Part shown: in pieces, positions 21,171 to 33,401 of the stretch
How the letters are laid out: every line of letters starts with the position of its first letter
Numbering within the stretch: the stretch's first letter is position 1
From: an uncultured Tateyamaria sp.
Lineage (GTDB): Bacteria > Pseudomonadota > Alphaproteobacteria > Rhodobacterales > Rhodobacteraceae
DNA: 64,000 nt
Assembly (NCBI GenBank): GCA_905480645.1
Contig: CAJQRC010000024.1
Location: forward strand, 1-64,000
Direction: 5' to 3'
Notes under the pieces: generated by a model
What the model saw: only the letters and a program-made list of their open reading frames with translations
Databases searched by the model: none
Told to the model about the DNA's origin: nothing
Position numbers and translations under genes: made by a program

Positions 21171-21710
21171 ATGCGGCATTTGGCTAAATTACTCTTTTTA
21201 GTGATAACTTTGACTGTCCCGGATGGTTTGCTAGCACAAGACCTTCGCAACCCTGTACTTACTATTGATATTGACCAGTTTTTTGGGGAAAGCGCATTTG
21301 GAAAACGTATTGCACTTGAGATAGAGGAGCGCCGACGTGCGTTAGGCGATGAAAACCGAAGGCTACAGACTGAACTGGAAATAGAAGAGCGTAAATTAAC
21401 CGCTCAGCGCGCTGAGCTTACACCTCAAGAGTTCCGAGAACTAGCTGATGCGTTTGATAATCGTGTGCAAACAATCCGAAGAGAACGTGAAGTACAAGGC
21501 CGAGCGATGAATGATCAACTTGAGGAAAACAGAATTCGATTTTTGAATACGGCAGCGCCCGTGCTGGAAGGTATTATGAAAGATTCAGGTGCTCAAATCA
21601 TACTCGAACGTGGTGTTGTTTTTATCAGTACAAATGTGATTGATATCACTGCTATTGCCATAAAGCAGATCGATGCTGTTTTAGGAGATGGATTGAAAGA
21701 CGCCGAATAA
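21171..21710 (+). CDS. OmpH/Skp family periplasmic chaperone
   Basis: Signal peptide, coiled-coil LEIEERRRALGDENRRLQTELEIEERKLTAQRAELTPQEFRELADAFDNRVQTIRRER; between bamA and fabZ; start among several in-frame ATGs uncertain. Confidence 0.85.
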   Translation: MRHLAKLLFLVITLTVPDGLLAQDLRNPVLTIDIDQFFGESAFGKRIALEIEERRRALGDENRRLQTELEIEERKLTAQRAELTPQEFRELADAFDNRVQTIRREREVQGRAMNDQLEENRIRFLNTAAPVLEGIMKDSGAQIILERGVVFISTNVIDITAIAIKQIDAVLGDGLKDAE

Positions 21711-21787
21711 GTCCAGCGCTTGCGACACTTAAATGACCTTGTTAGTCAAGTATTAAGATAACTGTATCAGTAAAATCGGGATATACC

Positions 21788-22252
21788 ATGACACAAGAAC
21801 TTCCTTCAGCTGACATTGGGTTGATTCAACGCATAATACCTCACCGCTATCCCTTTCTGTTGGTAGACAAAGTCATAGACATTGATGGCATAAAATCTGC
21901 CACTGGGATAAAAAATGTGACCATGAATGAACCTCATTTTCAAGGTCACTTTCCCAGCAAACCGATTATGCCGGGCGTTACAATTGTAGAAGCTATGGCG
22001 CAAACAGCTGCTATTATGGTTGGAACAGCATTAAATATGATGGATAAAGAAATGTTGGTCTACTTCATGGCAATAGATAAATGCAAATTTCGGAAAATGG
22101 TCGTACCAGGTGACGTCTTGTATATGAAACTCGTAACCACTCGTGGCAAAGCAGGCGCCAAGGTATGGAAATTTTGTGGGGTTGCTGAAGTTTCTGGAGA
22201 AATGGTTTGTGAAGCTGAATTTACAGCTATGATGGATTTACCTACCGGATGA
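21788..22252 (+). CDS. fabZ: 3-hydroxyacyl-ACP dehydratase FabZ
   Basis: [41 protein letters not shown]. Confidence 0.96.
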   Translation: MTQELPSADIGLIQRIIPHRYPFLLVDKVIDIDGIKSATGIKNVTMNEPHFQGHFPSKPIMPGVTIVEAMAQTAAIMVGTALNMMDKEMLVYFMAIDKCKFRKMVVPGDVLYMKLVTTRGKAGAKVWKFCGVAEVSGEMVCEAEFTAMMDLPTG

Positions 22253-23037
22253 CTGAAGCCAACATCCATCCCCTCGCTATTGTAGACCCTAATGCGCAGG
22301 TAGATTTTTCTGCTCAAATTGGACCTTTCTGTATAATAGGTCCAGATGTTGTCATTGGCCCTGAGGTGGTTCTTAAAAGCCATGTCGTGGTGTCCGGGCG
22401 AACAAAAATTAATTTGGGTACGGTTGTTTTTCCCTTCGCAGTGATTGGTGAGGTGCCCCAAGACCTTAAATTTGATGGTGAAGATAGTCGACTTGAGATT
22501 GGAAAACGCAATCGAATTCGCGAACATGTCACTATAAATAGTGGGACTGAAAGAGGGGGAAATGTAACTCGTATAGGAAATGACTGTATGTTTATGGCAG
22601 GATGTCACATAGCTCATGACGCATCGATTGGAAACCGTGTTGTTGTTGTTAACGGGGCTGGTGTTGCCGGGCACTGTGTACTTGAAGATGACGTTATTTT
22701 AGGTGGTTTGTCCGGAGTTCATCAATTTGTAAGAATTGGTCGTGGTGCTGTAATTGGTGCTGTGACTATGGTAACTCATGATGTTATTCCCTTTGGGCTT
22801 GTTCATGGTCCACGCGGGGGATTACACGGTCTTAACTTGGTTGGTTTGAAAAGAAATGGTGTTGATCGCGTTGATATCACCGCTCTTCAAGCAGCCTACC
22901 AAATGTTGGCACAGGGAGATGGGACTTTTTATGAAAGAGCGGCTTTGCTTGGATCTGAAACAGATAGTAAATATGTAAAAAAAATTATTGATTTTGTAAT
23001 GGGAGATAGTGACCGCTCCTTTCTGTCGCCACACTGA
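22249..23037 (+). CDS. lpxA: acyl-ACP--UDP-N-acetylglucosamine O-acyltransferase
   Basis: Hexapeptide repeats, [45 protein letters not shown]. Confidence 0.96.
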   Translation: MTEANIHPLAIVDPNAQVDFSAQIGPFCIIGPDVVIGPEVVLKSHVVVSGRTKINLGTVVFPFAVIGEVPQDLKFDGEDSRLEIGKRNRIREHVTINSGTERGGNVTRIGNDCMFMAGCHIAHDASIGNRVVVVNGAGVAGHCVLEDDVILGGLSGVHQFVRIGRGAVIGAVTMVTHDVIPFGLVHGPRGGLHGLNLVGLKRNGVDRVDITALQAAYQMLAQGDGTFYERAALLGSETDSKYVKKIIDFVMGDSDRSFLSPH

Positions 23038-23927
23038 TGTTGGCATTAATTACAGGGCGTGGAGGCTTACCTGCTGCAGTGGTGAACTCCGTATCATTAC
23101 GTCCGTTAATTTGTGTTTTAGATGGTCATATTCCTAAGTCTTTGACACCTGATATATCTTTTAGGATCGAAAACTTAGGGACTTTAATTACTACCTTAAG
23201 AAATGCAGAAATTACTGAACTGTGTTTTTGTGGCGCAGTTGATAGACCAAAAATTGATTTATCAGAAGTGGATGAAGCAACATCTCCGTTTTTAAGTATT
23301 CTTGCTGGAGCTGTAGCTCGAGGTGAAGATAGTTCACTTCGAGCAATAATTGGCATTTTTGAAAAATCTGGTTTCAAAGTTCGTGGTGCGCACGAATTAG
23401 CTCCTGATTTACTTCCCCCTTTGGGAGTTTTAACCATCACGCCATTACCGCAACAAGCGCATTCTGATGTTAAATTGGCTCTTACAGCAATAACCACAAA
23501 TACTAAATTAGATTTAGGGCAATCCTGCATTATTCGAGATGGTTCGGTTCTGGCGGTAGAAGATACGCGCGGCACGGATGCAATGCTAGAAGATGTAAAG
23601 ATAAGTGTAGAACCAACCTCTGCGGAGCCACCTGATCCATTTTTTGATATGATGGATATAGCAGGCGGTTATCTCGAGAATGCTGCGGATTGGTTATCGG
23701 GCCAAGTTGAAGAAAAAAATATTATCGGGGGTATGTTATTCAAGACACCAAAAGTAAATCAAGACTTCCGTATTGATTTACCAACAATTGGACCTGACAC
23801 AGTGGAAAAAGCTATTGAAGCGAGATTAAGTGGGATTGTTATATCTCATGGTGATGTACTCGTCTTGGATAAGAATAGTGTGATTGAAAAGTTGAACGAT
23901 GCGGGTATGTATCTTTGGGTCCGCTGA
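23037..23927 (+). CDS. lpxI: LpxI family UDP-2,3-diacylglucosamine diphosphatase
   Basis: LALITGRGGLPAAVVN, GFKVRGAHELAPDLL, MLFKTPKVNQDFRIDLPTIGPDTVEKA; between lpxA and lpxB. Confidence 0.92.
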   Translation: MLALITGRGGLPAAVVNSVSLRPLICVLDGHIPKSLTPDISFRIENLGTLITTLRNAEITELCFCGAVDRPKIDLSEVDEATSPFLSILAGAVARGEDSSLRAIIGIFEKSGFKVRGAHELAPDLLPPLGVLTITPLPQQAHSDVKLALTAITTNTKLDLGQSCIIRDGSVLAVEDTRGTDAMLEDVKISVEPTSAEPPDPFFDMMDIAGGYLENAADWLSGQVEEKNIIGGMLFKTPKVNQDFRIDLPTIGPDTVEKAIEARLSGIVISHGDVLVLDKNSVIEKLNDAGMYLWVR

Positions 23928-25081
23928 AGGTTTTTATTATCGCTGGGGAACCCTCTGGCGATGAATTAGGCGGTCTACTCATAAAGAGCTTGCGCAAGTT
24001 TTTACCAGACGCTTCTTTTGATGGTGTTGGCGGTGTAATGATGAGTGAGAATGGCTTGGTAAGTCGTTTTGATATGTCTGAATTAACACTAATGGGTATA
24101 GCTGAAATTCTTCCAAAATATCTTCAGTTGAAACGTCGAATTTTGGAAACTGCAAAGGCGATTATTAATACAAAACCAGATATATTAATTACTGTCGATA
24201 GCCCCGATTTCTCTCTTCGTGTTGCTAAGTTAGTGAAATCTAAATGTAATATCCGCACTGTACATTATGTTGCACCTACAGTTTGGGCCTGGCGTCCAGG
24301 TAGAGCAAAAAAAATGCTGGGTATAATTGATCATATTCTTGCACTGTATCCTTTTGAACCCGATTATATGAAGGCAGTGGGTATTGATTGTGATTTTGTC
24401 GGGCACCCAATAGCGACTAATACTCAAGCGACAGATGATGAATGCTGTTTATTTCGAAAACGTTATAGTTTGCAGGATGCTGATCCACTAGTTGTTGTTT
24501 TGCCTGGATCCCGGGAAAACGAAGTGGAGCATATGGGTCCTATTTTTGGTGCTGCGTTGGGTAAGTTAACCGAAAAACTGCCTAGAATGAAGGTTGTGCT
24601 ACCAATCGCTAGGTCGGTTGTACAGCCCGTGAAAGCTTTAGTCTCTGATTGGCCACTGCAGCCTACAATGCTAGAACCAAATAAATTATCTCTCTCAATG
24701 AGGATAATAGAAAAAAAAGTAGCTTTTCGAACGGCTGATGTGGCTTTAGCTACTTCTGGCTCAGTTGCTTTGGAGCTGGCTGCAGAAAATACGCCGATGG
24801 TTACCGCGTACAATATGCATTGGTTGAGCCGTGCGATAATAAGTAGAATGGTGACTACGGACACAGGAAACATTGTCAATTTGGTATCAAATACACGTGT
24901 TGTGCCCGAGTTGCTTGGTAAAAAACTCACGTCTTTGGCTGTGATCGAAAACTTACAGAGTGTGCTAGCTAATCCAACTTTGCAGCACAATGCGATGCAA
25001 AAAACTATGACATTGCTTGGCCGTGGTGGTGAAGATGCTGGAATGCGGGCGGCTAAAGCGATTTTAAAAAGATTGCAATAA
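23915..25081 (+). CDS. lpxB: lipid-A-disaccharide synthase
   Basis: FIIAGEPSGDELGGLLIKSL, LITVDSPDFSLRVAK, HYVAPTVWAWRPGRAKKM, LPGSRENEV. Confidence 0.95.
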   Translation: MGPLKVFIIAGEPSGDELGGLLIKSLRKFLPDASFDGVGGVMMSENGLVSRFDMSELTLMGIAEILPKYLQLKRRILETAKAIINTKPDILITVDSPDFSLRVAKLVKSKCNIRTVHYVAPTVWAWRPGRAKKMLGIIDHILALYPFEPDYMKAVGIDCDFVGHPIATNTQATDDECCLFRKRYSLQDADPLVVVLPGSRENEVEHMGPIFGAALGKLTEKLPRMKVVLPIARSVVQPVKALVSDWPLQPTMLEPNKLSLSMRIIEKKVAFRTADVALATSGSVALELAAENTPMVTAYNMHWLSRAIISRMVTTDTGNIVNLVSNTRVVPELLGKKLTSLAVIENLQSVLANPTLQHNAMQKTMTLLGRGGEDAGMRAAKAILKRLQ

Positions 25082-25129
25082 AAAACTTAATTTTACTATT
25101 AAGGTTTATATGCCGGCGTATGTATTGGA

Positions 25130-26374
25130 TCAAACCAAAATCACTAAGACATGTCTTTTCTTTCCCGCAGAGATTTTAATAGGCGTGTCTAAATCGCTTG
25201 TGACAATCATCTGGCCTGTACTGGGAACTGGTAGATCGTTAATTTTTGCCCCACCTTCAGAAATCAGGCGCTTAGCTTCTTTTCCAGACTTTGTCAGTCC
25301 AGATTTAACAATCAATTGAACGATGCTAATTCCTTCCCCAATATCTTTTAAAGTAAGAGTTAAGGTTGGTAAATTGTCTCCAGAACCACCGTGCTCAAAA
25401 ACCTCACGCGCAGTACTTGCAGCAGCAGTAGCCGCAGTTTCACCATGTAAGAGTGAAGTCACTTCAGTGGCAAGCCGCGCTTTAGCTTCGTTTATTTCTG
25501 AGCCTTTAAGAGCTCCAAGTCTTTCGCATTCATCAATTGGGAGTTCAGTATAGAGCTTTAAAAATCTACCAACATCTGCATCCGTAGTATTCCGCCAAAA
25601 TTGCCAGAATTCGTATGGTGATAGCATGTCTGGATCAAGCCATATGGCTCCGGCTTGAGACTTTCCCATTTTTTTACCGTCAGATGTAGTAAGTAGTGGA
25701 GAAGTAAGACCATAGACGTCGCCTTCAATTACACGCCGAGTAAGGTCAATTCCATTTACGATATTGCCCCATTGGTCGGATCCACCTAGCTGCAGAATGC
25801 ATCCGTAGCGACGATGAAGTTCCATAAAATCATATGCTTGGAGGATCATATAATTAAATTCAAGAAACGACAGGGATTGTTCACGGTCTAAACGAGACTT
25901 TACACTTTCGAAAGACAACATCCGGTTAATTGAAAAATGACGGCCTATATCACGCAGAAAATCGAGATAATTTAAATTATCTAACCATTCGGAATTGTTA
26001 ATCATCATAGCCTGATGTTCGCCATAGTCGATATAGGCAGAAAACACTTTCTTTATACCGTTAATGTTGGCGTTAATTTGTTCAGGGCCGAGTAGTGGAC
26101 GTTCATCTGCTCGGAATGATGGATCACCTACTTTTGTCGTGCCTCCGCCCATCAGAGTAATTGGACGATGTCCAGTCTTCTGGAACCAACGGAGCATCAT
26201 GATCTGAATAAGTGAACCAACATGTAATGACTTAGCAGTTGCGTCAAAGCCAATGTAGGCAGATTGAACAGTGCTGATTAATTTTTCATCTAATGATTGC
26301 ATGTCAGTACAATCTGCAAGAAATCCACGGCTCTGCATTACATGCAAAAAGTCTGCTTTTGGAAAGTATGTCAT
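25130..26374 (-). CDS. tyrS: tyrosyl-tRNA synthetase
   Basis: [64 protein letters not shown]; start placed at [18 protein letters not shown]. Confidence 0.94.
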   Translation of the reverse strand: MTYFPKADFLHVMQSRGFLADCTDMQSLDEKLISTVQSAYIGFDATAKSLHVGSLIQIMMLRWFQKTGHRPITLMGGGTTKVGDPSFRADERPLLGPEQINANINGIKKVFSAYIDYGEHQAMMINNSEWLDNLNYLDFLRDIGRHFSINRMLSFESVKSRLDREQSLSFLEFNYMILQAYDFMELHRRYGCILQLGGSDQWGNIVNGIDLTRRVIEGDVYGLTSPLLTTSDGKKMGKSQAGAIWLDPDMLSPYEFWQFWRNTTDADVGRFLKLYTELPIDECERLGALKGSEINEAKARLATEVTSLLHGETAATAAASTAREVFEHGGSGDNLPTLTLTLKDIGEGISIVQLIVKSGLTKSGKEAKRLISEGGAKINDLPVPSTGQMIVTSDLDTPIKISAGKKRHVLVILV

Positions 26375-26439
26375 TGTGTTGTCCTTGGGAACAGATCCGA
26401 AACAGTCTATACTTGGACAAAGAACAAAGGAAAAGGCTA

Positions 26440-27557
26440 TGGACAAGGTCAAAATGAACGGCGTGACGCTTAGAGCTTTGGGGACGATGTCAGGTACTTC
26501 ATTAGATGGTGTTGATGCAGCAGTTTTAGAGACAGACGGAATTAAAATCTATGGATTTGGCCCCACTGAATATGTTCCTTATACCTCAGAGGAACAATCA
26601 GTTTTAAATGCTGCACTTGGCCACTGGGATGGTGAAATAGTAGAGCGCGCTGCTGATGTGGTTATGAAAGCACATTGTAATTTACTTGGTGTTTTTGCTG
26701 AGGTTGATTTGATCGGATTTCATGGGCAAACCGTTGCACATTCGCCGCGCCAAAATGGCACTCTACAGTTAGGTGACGGGGCAGCTTTAGCTGGTTATTT
26801 TAAAACCCCAGTTGTTTGGGACTTTAGGTCTCTAGATATCAGAATGGGCGGGCAGGGTGCGCCTTTGGCTCCGTTCTTTCATTTTGCTTGTGCTAAATGG
26901 ATTAAGGCATCTCAACCAATTGCCTTTTTAAATCTTGGTGGTGTTGGTAATATTACTTGGATCGATCCAGATTTCGACAAGCCGGAAGAAGTTGGCGCTC
27001 TCTTAGCTTTTGATACTGGTCCTGCAAATGCCCCTATAAACGATCTAGTTCGAAATCGTGTTGGAGTACCTTTTGATGCAGATGGTGCTATTGCTCGAAA
27101 TGGAACAGTTGATGTCGATGCAGTTCAATCTTTTCTAGAAGATCCATACTTTAAACTGCCACCTCCTAAGTCTTTGGACAGGAATGATTTTTCTGAAATA
27201 ATTAACTCTGTCCGTAATCTCAGTGATGCAGATGCAACTGCAACCATTACAGCGATGTGTGCTGCGAGCGTGGCACAAGCTGTGTCCCATTGTCCCAAAA
27301 TGCCATCGCAGATTCTTGTTACTGGTGGTGGTAGACACAATTCTGCGCTTATGGAAATGTTGTGTATGTCGTTAGATTGTTCCGTTGCTCCGGTGGATTC
27401 TGTAGGTTTGGATGGCGATATGCTTGAAGCTCAAGCTTTTGCATATCTTGCAGTACGAGCGGCACGTAATTTACCAACTTCTTGTCCTGCAACAACTGCG
27501 GTAAGCAAGGCAGTATCTGGTGGCGTATTGAGTTTTCCATTTAGGTCTGCTGAGTAA
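26440..27557 (+). CDS. anmK: anhydro-N-acetylmuramic acid kinase
   Basis: [59 protein letters not shown]. Confidence 0.94.
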
Positions 27558-27699
27558 CAATCTCAATTTAAACTTTTCAAAGTTGTTTTAAATCAACTAG
27601 TTCCTTTGCCGGAAATTTTGATTGATATCTCATGTCTATGATTTCTGGTATGTAATCTTGTAAATGTGAATTTTCTTATTAGAACCGTAATAACAACGA

Positions 27700-27804
27700 G
27701 AGACCTCAAAATAACTCCTTTTTTATAAATATTCATAATTTTAATCAATAAAAACAATAGTAAATTTTCCAAAAATCACCAAAAGGGCGTTAGCCTGAGG
27801 TCTC
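27700..27804. repeat. ~105-bp dispersed repeat copy 1, inverted ends GAGACCTCA...TGAGGTCTC
   Basis: Similar along its length to 36736-36841; shared core TTTTCCAAAAATYACCAAAA. Confidence 0.8.
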
Positions 27805-27838
27805 AATGAATAATTAGGTCTTCATATTTCAAAAAAGA

Positions 27839-28255
27839 CTATTTCGCTATTTCAAATTCAGGCGAAGCAAGTGTAAACCCATCAAATTGAAACCCTGGTG
27901 AAACAGTGCAACTAACTAATGACCAGTCGCCAGTGCAATGTGCAGTTTGCCAATGCCCGTCAGGTACAATCAATTGTGGGACACCTTTAGTAAGGTCAGC
28001 TGTTAAAATGTGTTGGAAGGTGGGACCAGTTGCCGTTGGGCTGATAGACAATACAATCGGTGCTCCACAATGAAATAACCAAATTTCAGTAGCATCAACA
28101 CTGTGCCAATGGCTGTGTTCGTCTTTACCCAACAAGAAATAGATGCAGGTACCTGTGGGTCGTCCTTTATTTTCTGCAACCCAAGTTTGTCGGTAATGTC
28201 CACCTTCGGGATGTGGAAGTAAATTAAGCTTATTAATGATATCTTGTCTGTTCAT
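27839..28255 (-). CDS. cupin domain-containing protein (DUF985-like)
   Basis: LLPHPEGGHYRQTW, IYFLLGKDEHSHWHSVDATEIWLFHCGAP. Confidence 0.85.
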   Translation of the reverse strand: MNRQDIINKLNLLPHPEGGHYRQTWVAENKGRPTGTCIYFLLGKDEHSHWHSVDATEIWLFHCGAPIVLSISPTATGPTFQHILTADLTKGVPQLIVPDGHWQTAHCTGDWSLVSCTVSPGFQFDGFTLASPEFEIAK

Positions 28256-28293
28256 GCACTGACGTTAGTGTGCTTGATATTGGAGGGCAAGTT

Positions 28294-29347
28294 AATGAAA
28301 GTAATCATTATTGGAGGTGGGATAATAGGGGCTGCTCTTGCACAGAATCTAAAATTAACAAATGCAGATGTCACTGTGATAGACATAGGTGGTGGTGCAA
28401 CAATAGCGTCTTTTGGGTGGTTAAACGCCAGTTTTTTTCTAAATCACGATCATTTCAAACTTAGGTTAGCAGGATTAGATGCTTGGCGACGTCTCGGTGT
28501 TCCGCTCACTTGGTCAGGTGCGCTATGTTGGGAAAAAAAAGGTAAAGCTTTAGAGGAACAGTTTCAGTCATTTGTAAAATTAGGTTATCATACTGAATTT
28601 ATTGATGAAAAATCATTTCTTGAGTTGGAACCGCATGTTTGTAGTCCTGGCCAGGCTATCAGGTTTGGTTCAGAAGGTGTGGCTGAGCCCAGAGAAACCA
28701 CGCAAGCTTTGCTGAGGGGAGTAAAGCGCCTCCGTGGCATAGAGGTGCTGGGTATCACAACTAAAGCAGGACATGTTACTGGGGTTGATACTGTTCAAGG
28801 TCAAATATTGGCTGATCGGGTAATAGTTGCGTCTGGCACTGGAAGCCCCTCTTTGTTGAAGTCTGTTGATGTTAAATTACCCATGCAACATAACTCTGGT
28901 GGAATAATGCGGACTGCTAGATTACCGGTAAGGCTTTCTCATGTCCTTGTCACTCCAGAGGGAGAAGTGAGGCAAGACAAAGATGGGTTTATTTGGACCC
29001 CAACCAAGGTACAGCATCACAAAATTACAACTGATAAAAATGAAAAAAAGCTAGAGCTGTTGGCCGATAAAGCAATAATAAGGCTCCGAAAATTATTACC
29101 CACCACAAAACTCATATGGGAAGAATTAATATCGTCCTCTCGACCTATTCCTAAAGACGGGCTCCCAGTTTTTGGTCCTGCAGGACCCGAAGGTCTATTT
29201 GTAGCTGTAACGCACTCTGGAATGACTTTAGCCGCTGTTATAGCAGAATTACTTTGTTCCCAAATATGTGATCGAAAGCTAAGTGATGATCAGGCAAATA
29301 TAGCTGTTAGCTATGATATAAACCGTTTTAAAAATAAATCGTTTTAA
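28294..29347 (+). CDS. FAD-dependent oxidoreductase (DAO family)
   Basis: MKVIIIGGGIIGAALAQNLKLTNADVTVIDIGGG Rossmann motif; SFGWLNASF; C-terminal VAVTHSGMTLAAVIAELL. Confidence 0.85.
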
Positions 29348-29584
29348 TTCGAGATTTTGGAAAGATGATTTGCACTATTAAAATAATGTTCTGCAAAAGG
29401 CGTGATAATGCTTCAGGAATTCATTCAATGTGCGACTGCAACACATTCCTCCATTTAATCAATTTAATTCAGTATTACTGTGATGACAAAAAATTAAAGC
29501 TCTTTAATACAGGTATTTTTGCCATCCTTAGTTCTAAAAAATTTCATTATGAATGATTTTTTATAAATGCTGTAATTCTGCAAA

Positions 29585-30901
<1,317 letters not shown>

Positions 30902-31249
30902 TTACCGCGTTGTGATCCTAAATTAAAGTGATTTAGCAACTAAAATAATTTTTTGCGTTATTTGGCTCCAAATAGTGTAGATCCAAGGCGCAATGTTAAT
31001 AACCGTGCATATCAAAATTAAAGATTTAGAAATCTAAGTAATGAAGGTCACTGCAATTATTTGGAGAGAATTTTTTTTAACTTATTTGCATAGCTAACGC
31101 AATTTACAACAGCCCCATAATAAAGCATAGCAATCCAAATGACTTTTCGGGATAAACACACGAGATTAAGTCAGTGAGTTAAAAGATCTAAGTAATTAGT
31201 TGATTTAAATTAATTTTTTAATGTACACAACAACAAGGTTTTTAAAAGC

Positions 31250-31669
31250 TTATTTTTTAAAAGGTACGCCATATAATTCTAATCGATGACCGCGCAATTC
31301 GTAGCCTAACTTCTTAGCAATCTTTTCCTGCAGAGCTTCAATCTCGGAATCAACAAATTCTATCACCTCGCCAGAATTCATATCAATAAGATGATCATGG
31401 TGCTCACGCTTTGCATCTTCATAGCGAGCACGCCCGTCGCCAAATTCGAGTTTGTCCAAAATACCAGATTCTTCAAAAAGTTTTACAGTGCGATATACAG
31501 TTGCTATCGAAATGCCAGGATCTATGGCGTTAGCTCTATTGTATAATTCTTCCACATCAGGGTGATCTTCAGATGTTTCAAGGACCTGAGCAATAATTCG
31601 TCTTGGTTGAGTCATACGAAGTCCTTTGACTTCGCACCGAGTAGTTATGGTAAATTGTTTGTTGTTCAT
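31250..31669 (-). CDS. Fur family transcriptional regulator (Fur/Mur-like)
   Basis: LRMTQPRRIIAQVLETSEDHPDVEELYNRA, ISIATVYRTVKLFEESGI, EHHDHLIDMNSGEVIEF. Confidence 0.9.
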   Translation of the reverse strand: MNNKQFTITTRCEVKGLRMTQPRRIIAQVLETSEDHPDVEELYNRANAIDPGISIATVYRTVKLFEESGILDKLEFGDGRARYEDAKREHHDHLIDMNSGEVIEFVDSEIEALQEKIAKKLGYELRGHRLELYGVPFKK

Positions 31670-31735
31670 GCAAGCACATTAACGAAAGTTCAGGTCAACG
31701 GCAATTGCGGTTGACGTCATCACTGGATAAGTCCA

Positions 31736-33007
31736 ATGGAAGTCATGAGTGATTTTGACATGATGAATTTGCCTGATGCACTGACTAAGCGTATCGCAGA
31801 GATGGGTTTAATAGATCCAACCCCTATTCAAGCTCAGGCAATACCTTATGCACTTAATGGTCGTGATGTAATTGGACTGGCTCAAACTGGCACTGGAAAG
31901 ACTGCAGCTTTCGGTATTCCTTTGATTGCCCAACTTATGTCGACTAATGAACGGGTCACACCAAAAACCGCGCGTGGTTTAATTTTGGCACCAACTCGTG
32001 AGCTTGCAGGGCAAATAGCTCAAGTACTTCGGGCTATGACGGATATGAAAGTGCAAATCGTTGTTGGAGGGGTATCAATCAATCCGCAAATTCAACGTTT
32101 ATCTAAAGGTGTTGATATATTAGTGGCAACACCAGGTCGATTGCTGGATCTAGTCGACCGTCGTGCTGTGCGGCTAGACTTGACAAATTTTTTAGTTTTG
32201 GACGAGGCAGATCAAATGCTAGATTTAGGATTTGTTCACGATTTGCGTAAAATTGCCAAAATGATGGGAGATGACCGTCAGACAATGCTGTTTTCTGCGA
32301 CTATGTCGAAACAAATGACAGAAATAGCGGCAAGTTATTTGCAAAACCCAAAACGGATAGAGGTTTCGCCGCCTGGAAAGGCCGCCGATAAAATTACTCA
32401 GGAAGTGCATTTCATCGCCAAAGCTGAAAAAACAACTTTCCTAATTGAATTAATTGCTAAACATCAAGAAGAACGAGCGCTTGTATTTACGCGCACGAAG
32501 CATGGTGCGGACCGTTTGACTAAAGCTTTGGATCGCGCAGGTTATAAAGTTGCAGCAATTCATGGAAACAAACGGCAGGGACAAAGAGATCGCGCTCTGG
32601 GTGCTTTCAAAGCTAGGGATATTTTAGTGTTAGTTGCAACGGATGTTGCTGCTCGTGGTTTAGATATTCCGGATGTTAAGCACGTATATAATTTTGAGCT
32701 TCCAAATGTGCCTGAGGCATATGTACATCGCATTGGCCGTACGGCACGTGCGGGTAAAGATGGCGCCGCGATCGCTTTTTGTGCGCCAGATGAAATTTCT
32801 CATCTCAAAGATATTCAAAAGATGATGAAAATTAGAATTCCGGTGGCATCTGGTCGATTATGGGATGACATACCTAATGCCAAATTGGCAAAAAGTGATG
32901 ACTATAACAAAGTCAAAGGTCGTCGAGGAGGAGGAGCAGAAAAAATGCCTGCCGCAAAAAATCGTCGTCGTCGGTTCAAGTCGAAGGGTGTAAAAAGTCT
33001 AGAATAA
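31736..33007 (+). CDS. DEAD/DEAH box RNA helicase (RhlE-like)
   Basis: Q motif PTPIQAQAIPYAL, AQTGTGKTAAF, VLDEADQMLDLGF, SATMSKQM, HRIGRTARAG; basic C-terminus. Confidence 0.93.
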   Translation: MEVMSDFDMMNLPDALTKRIAEMGLIDPTPIQAQAIPYALNGRDVIGLAQTGTGKTAAFGIPLIAQLMSTNERVTPKTARGLILAPTRELAGQIAQVLRAMTDMKVQIVVGGVSINPQIQRLSKGVDILVATPGRLLDLVDRRAVRLDLTNFLVLDEADQMLDLGFVHDLRKIAKMMGDDRQTMLFSATMSKQMTEIAASYLQNPKRIEVSPPGKAADKITQEVHFIAKAEKTTFLIELIAKHQEERALVFTRTKHGADRLTKALDRAGYKVAAIHGNKRQGQRDRALGAFKARDILVLVATDVAARGLDIPDVKHVYNFELPNVPEAYVHRIGRTARAGKDGAAIAFCAPDEISHLKDIQKMMKIRIPVASGRLWDDIPNAKLAKSDDYNKVKGRRGGGAEKMPAAKNRRRRFKSKGVKSLE

Positions 33008-33401
33008 TTTGTTTGCTTGATATATAAGACATTCGTCTCAATAACAATTTATAGATTGACTTTGAAATAAAACATCCAATGTCTATTTGCTTAAAATGCA
33101 AACTTTGGAAAGTTAGTAGATATATCATTTTAAGCTACAAAGTTATTGCTTATCTCTATTTCACCACAGATATGAAAAATGCATTTGTTATTTTAGGAAA
33201 ATTAAGATTGTGATAATCTTTTTCTCGTTTTGAAATCTAAATTCTACTGAAAATAGAAGATTGTCGCTTATTAAAGGTGGATTTTTGGTGTCTTGAATTA
33301 ATATCGTATCTCAAAAATTAAGTATGAATTGAGTCTATAACCTAATGGAGAGATATGAGCGATAATTATTATTTTAATTTAGCAAGTCGTAATAAAACAA
33401 A

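Noticed and set aside
22060-22674. 204-aa minus-strand ORF across fabZ/lpxA
   Set aside because: Antisense to two certain genes, no family resemblance.
24463-24990. 175-aa minus-strand ORF inside lpxB
   Set aside because: Antisense shadow ORF of lpxB.
21171-25081. Absence of lpxD from the skp-fabZ-lpxA-lpxI-lpxB cluster as an unusual lipid A pathway
   Set aside because: lpxD can be encoded elsewhere; a 64-kb window cannot show absence.
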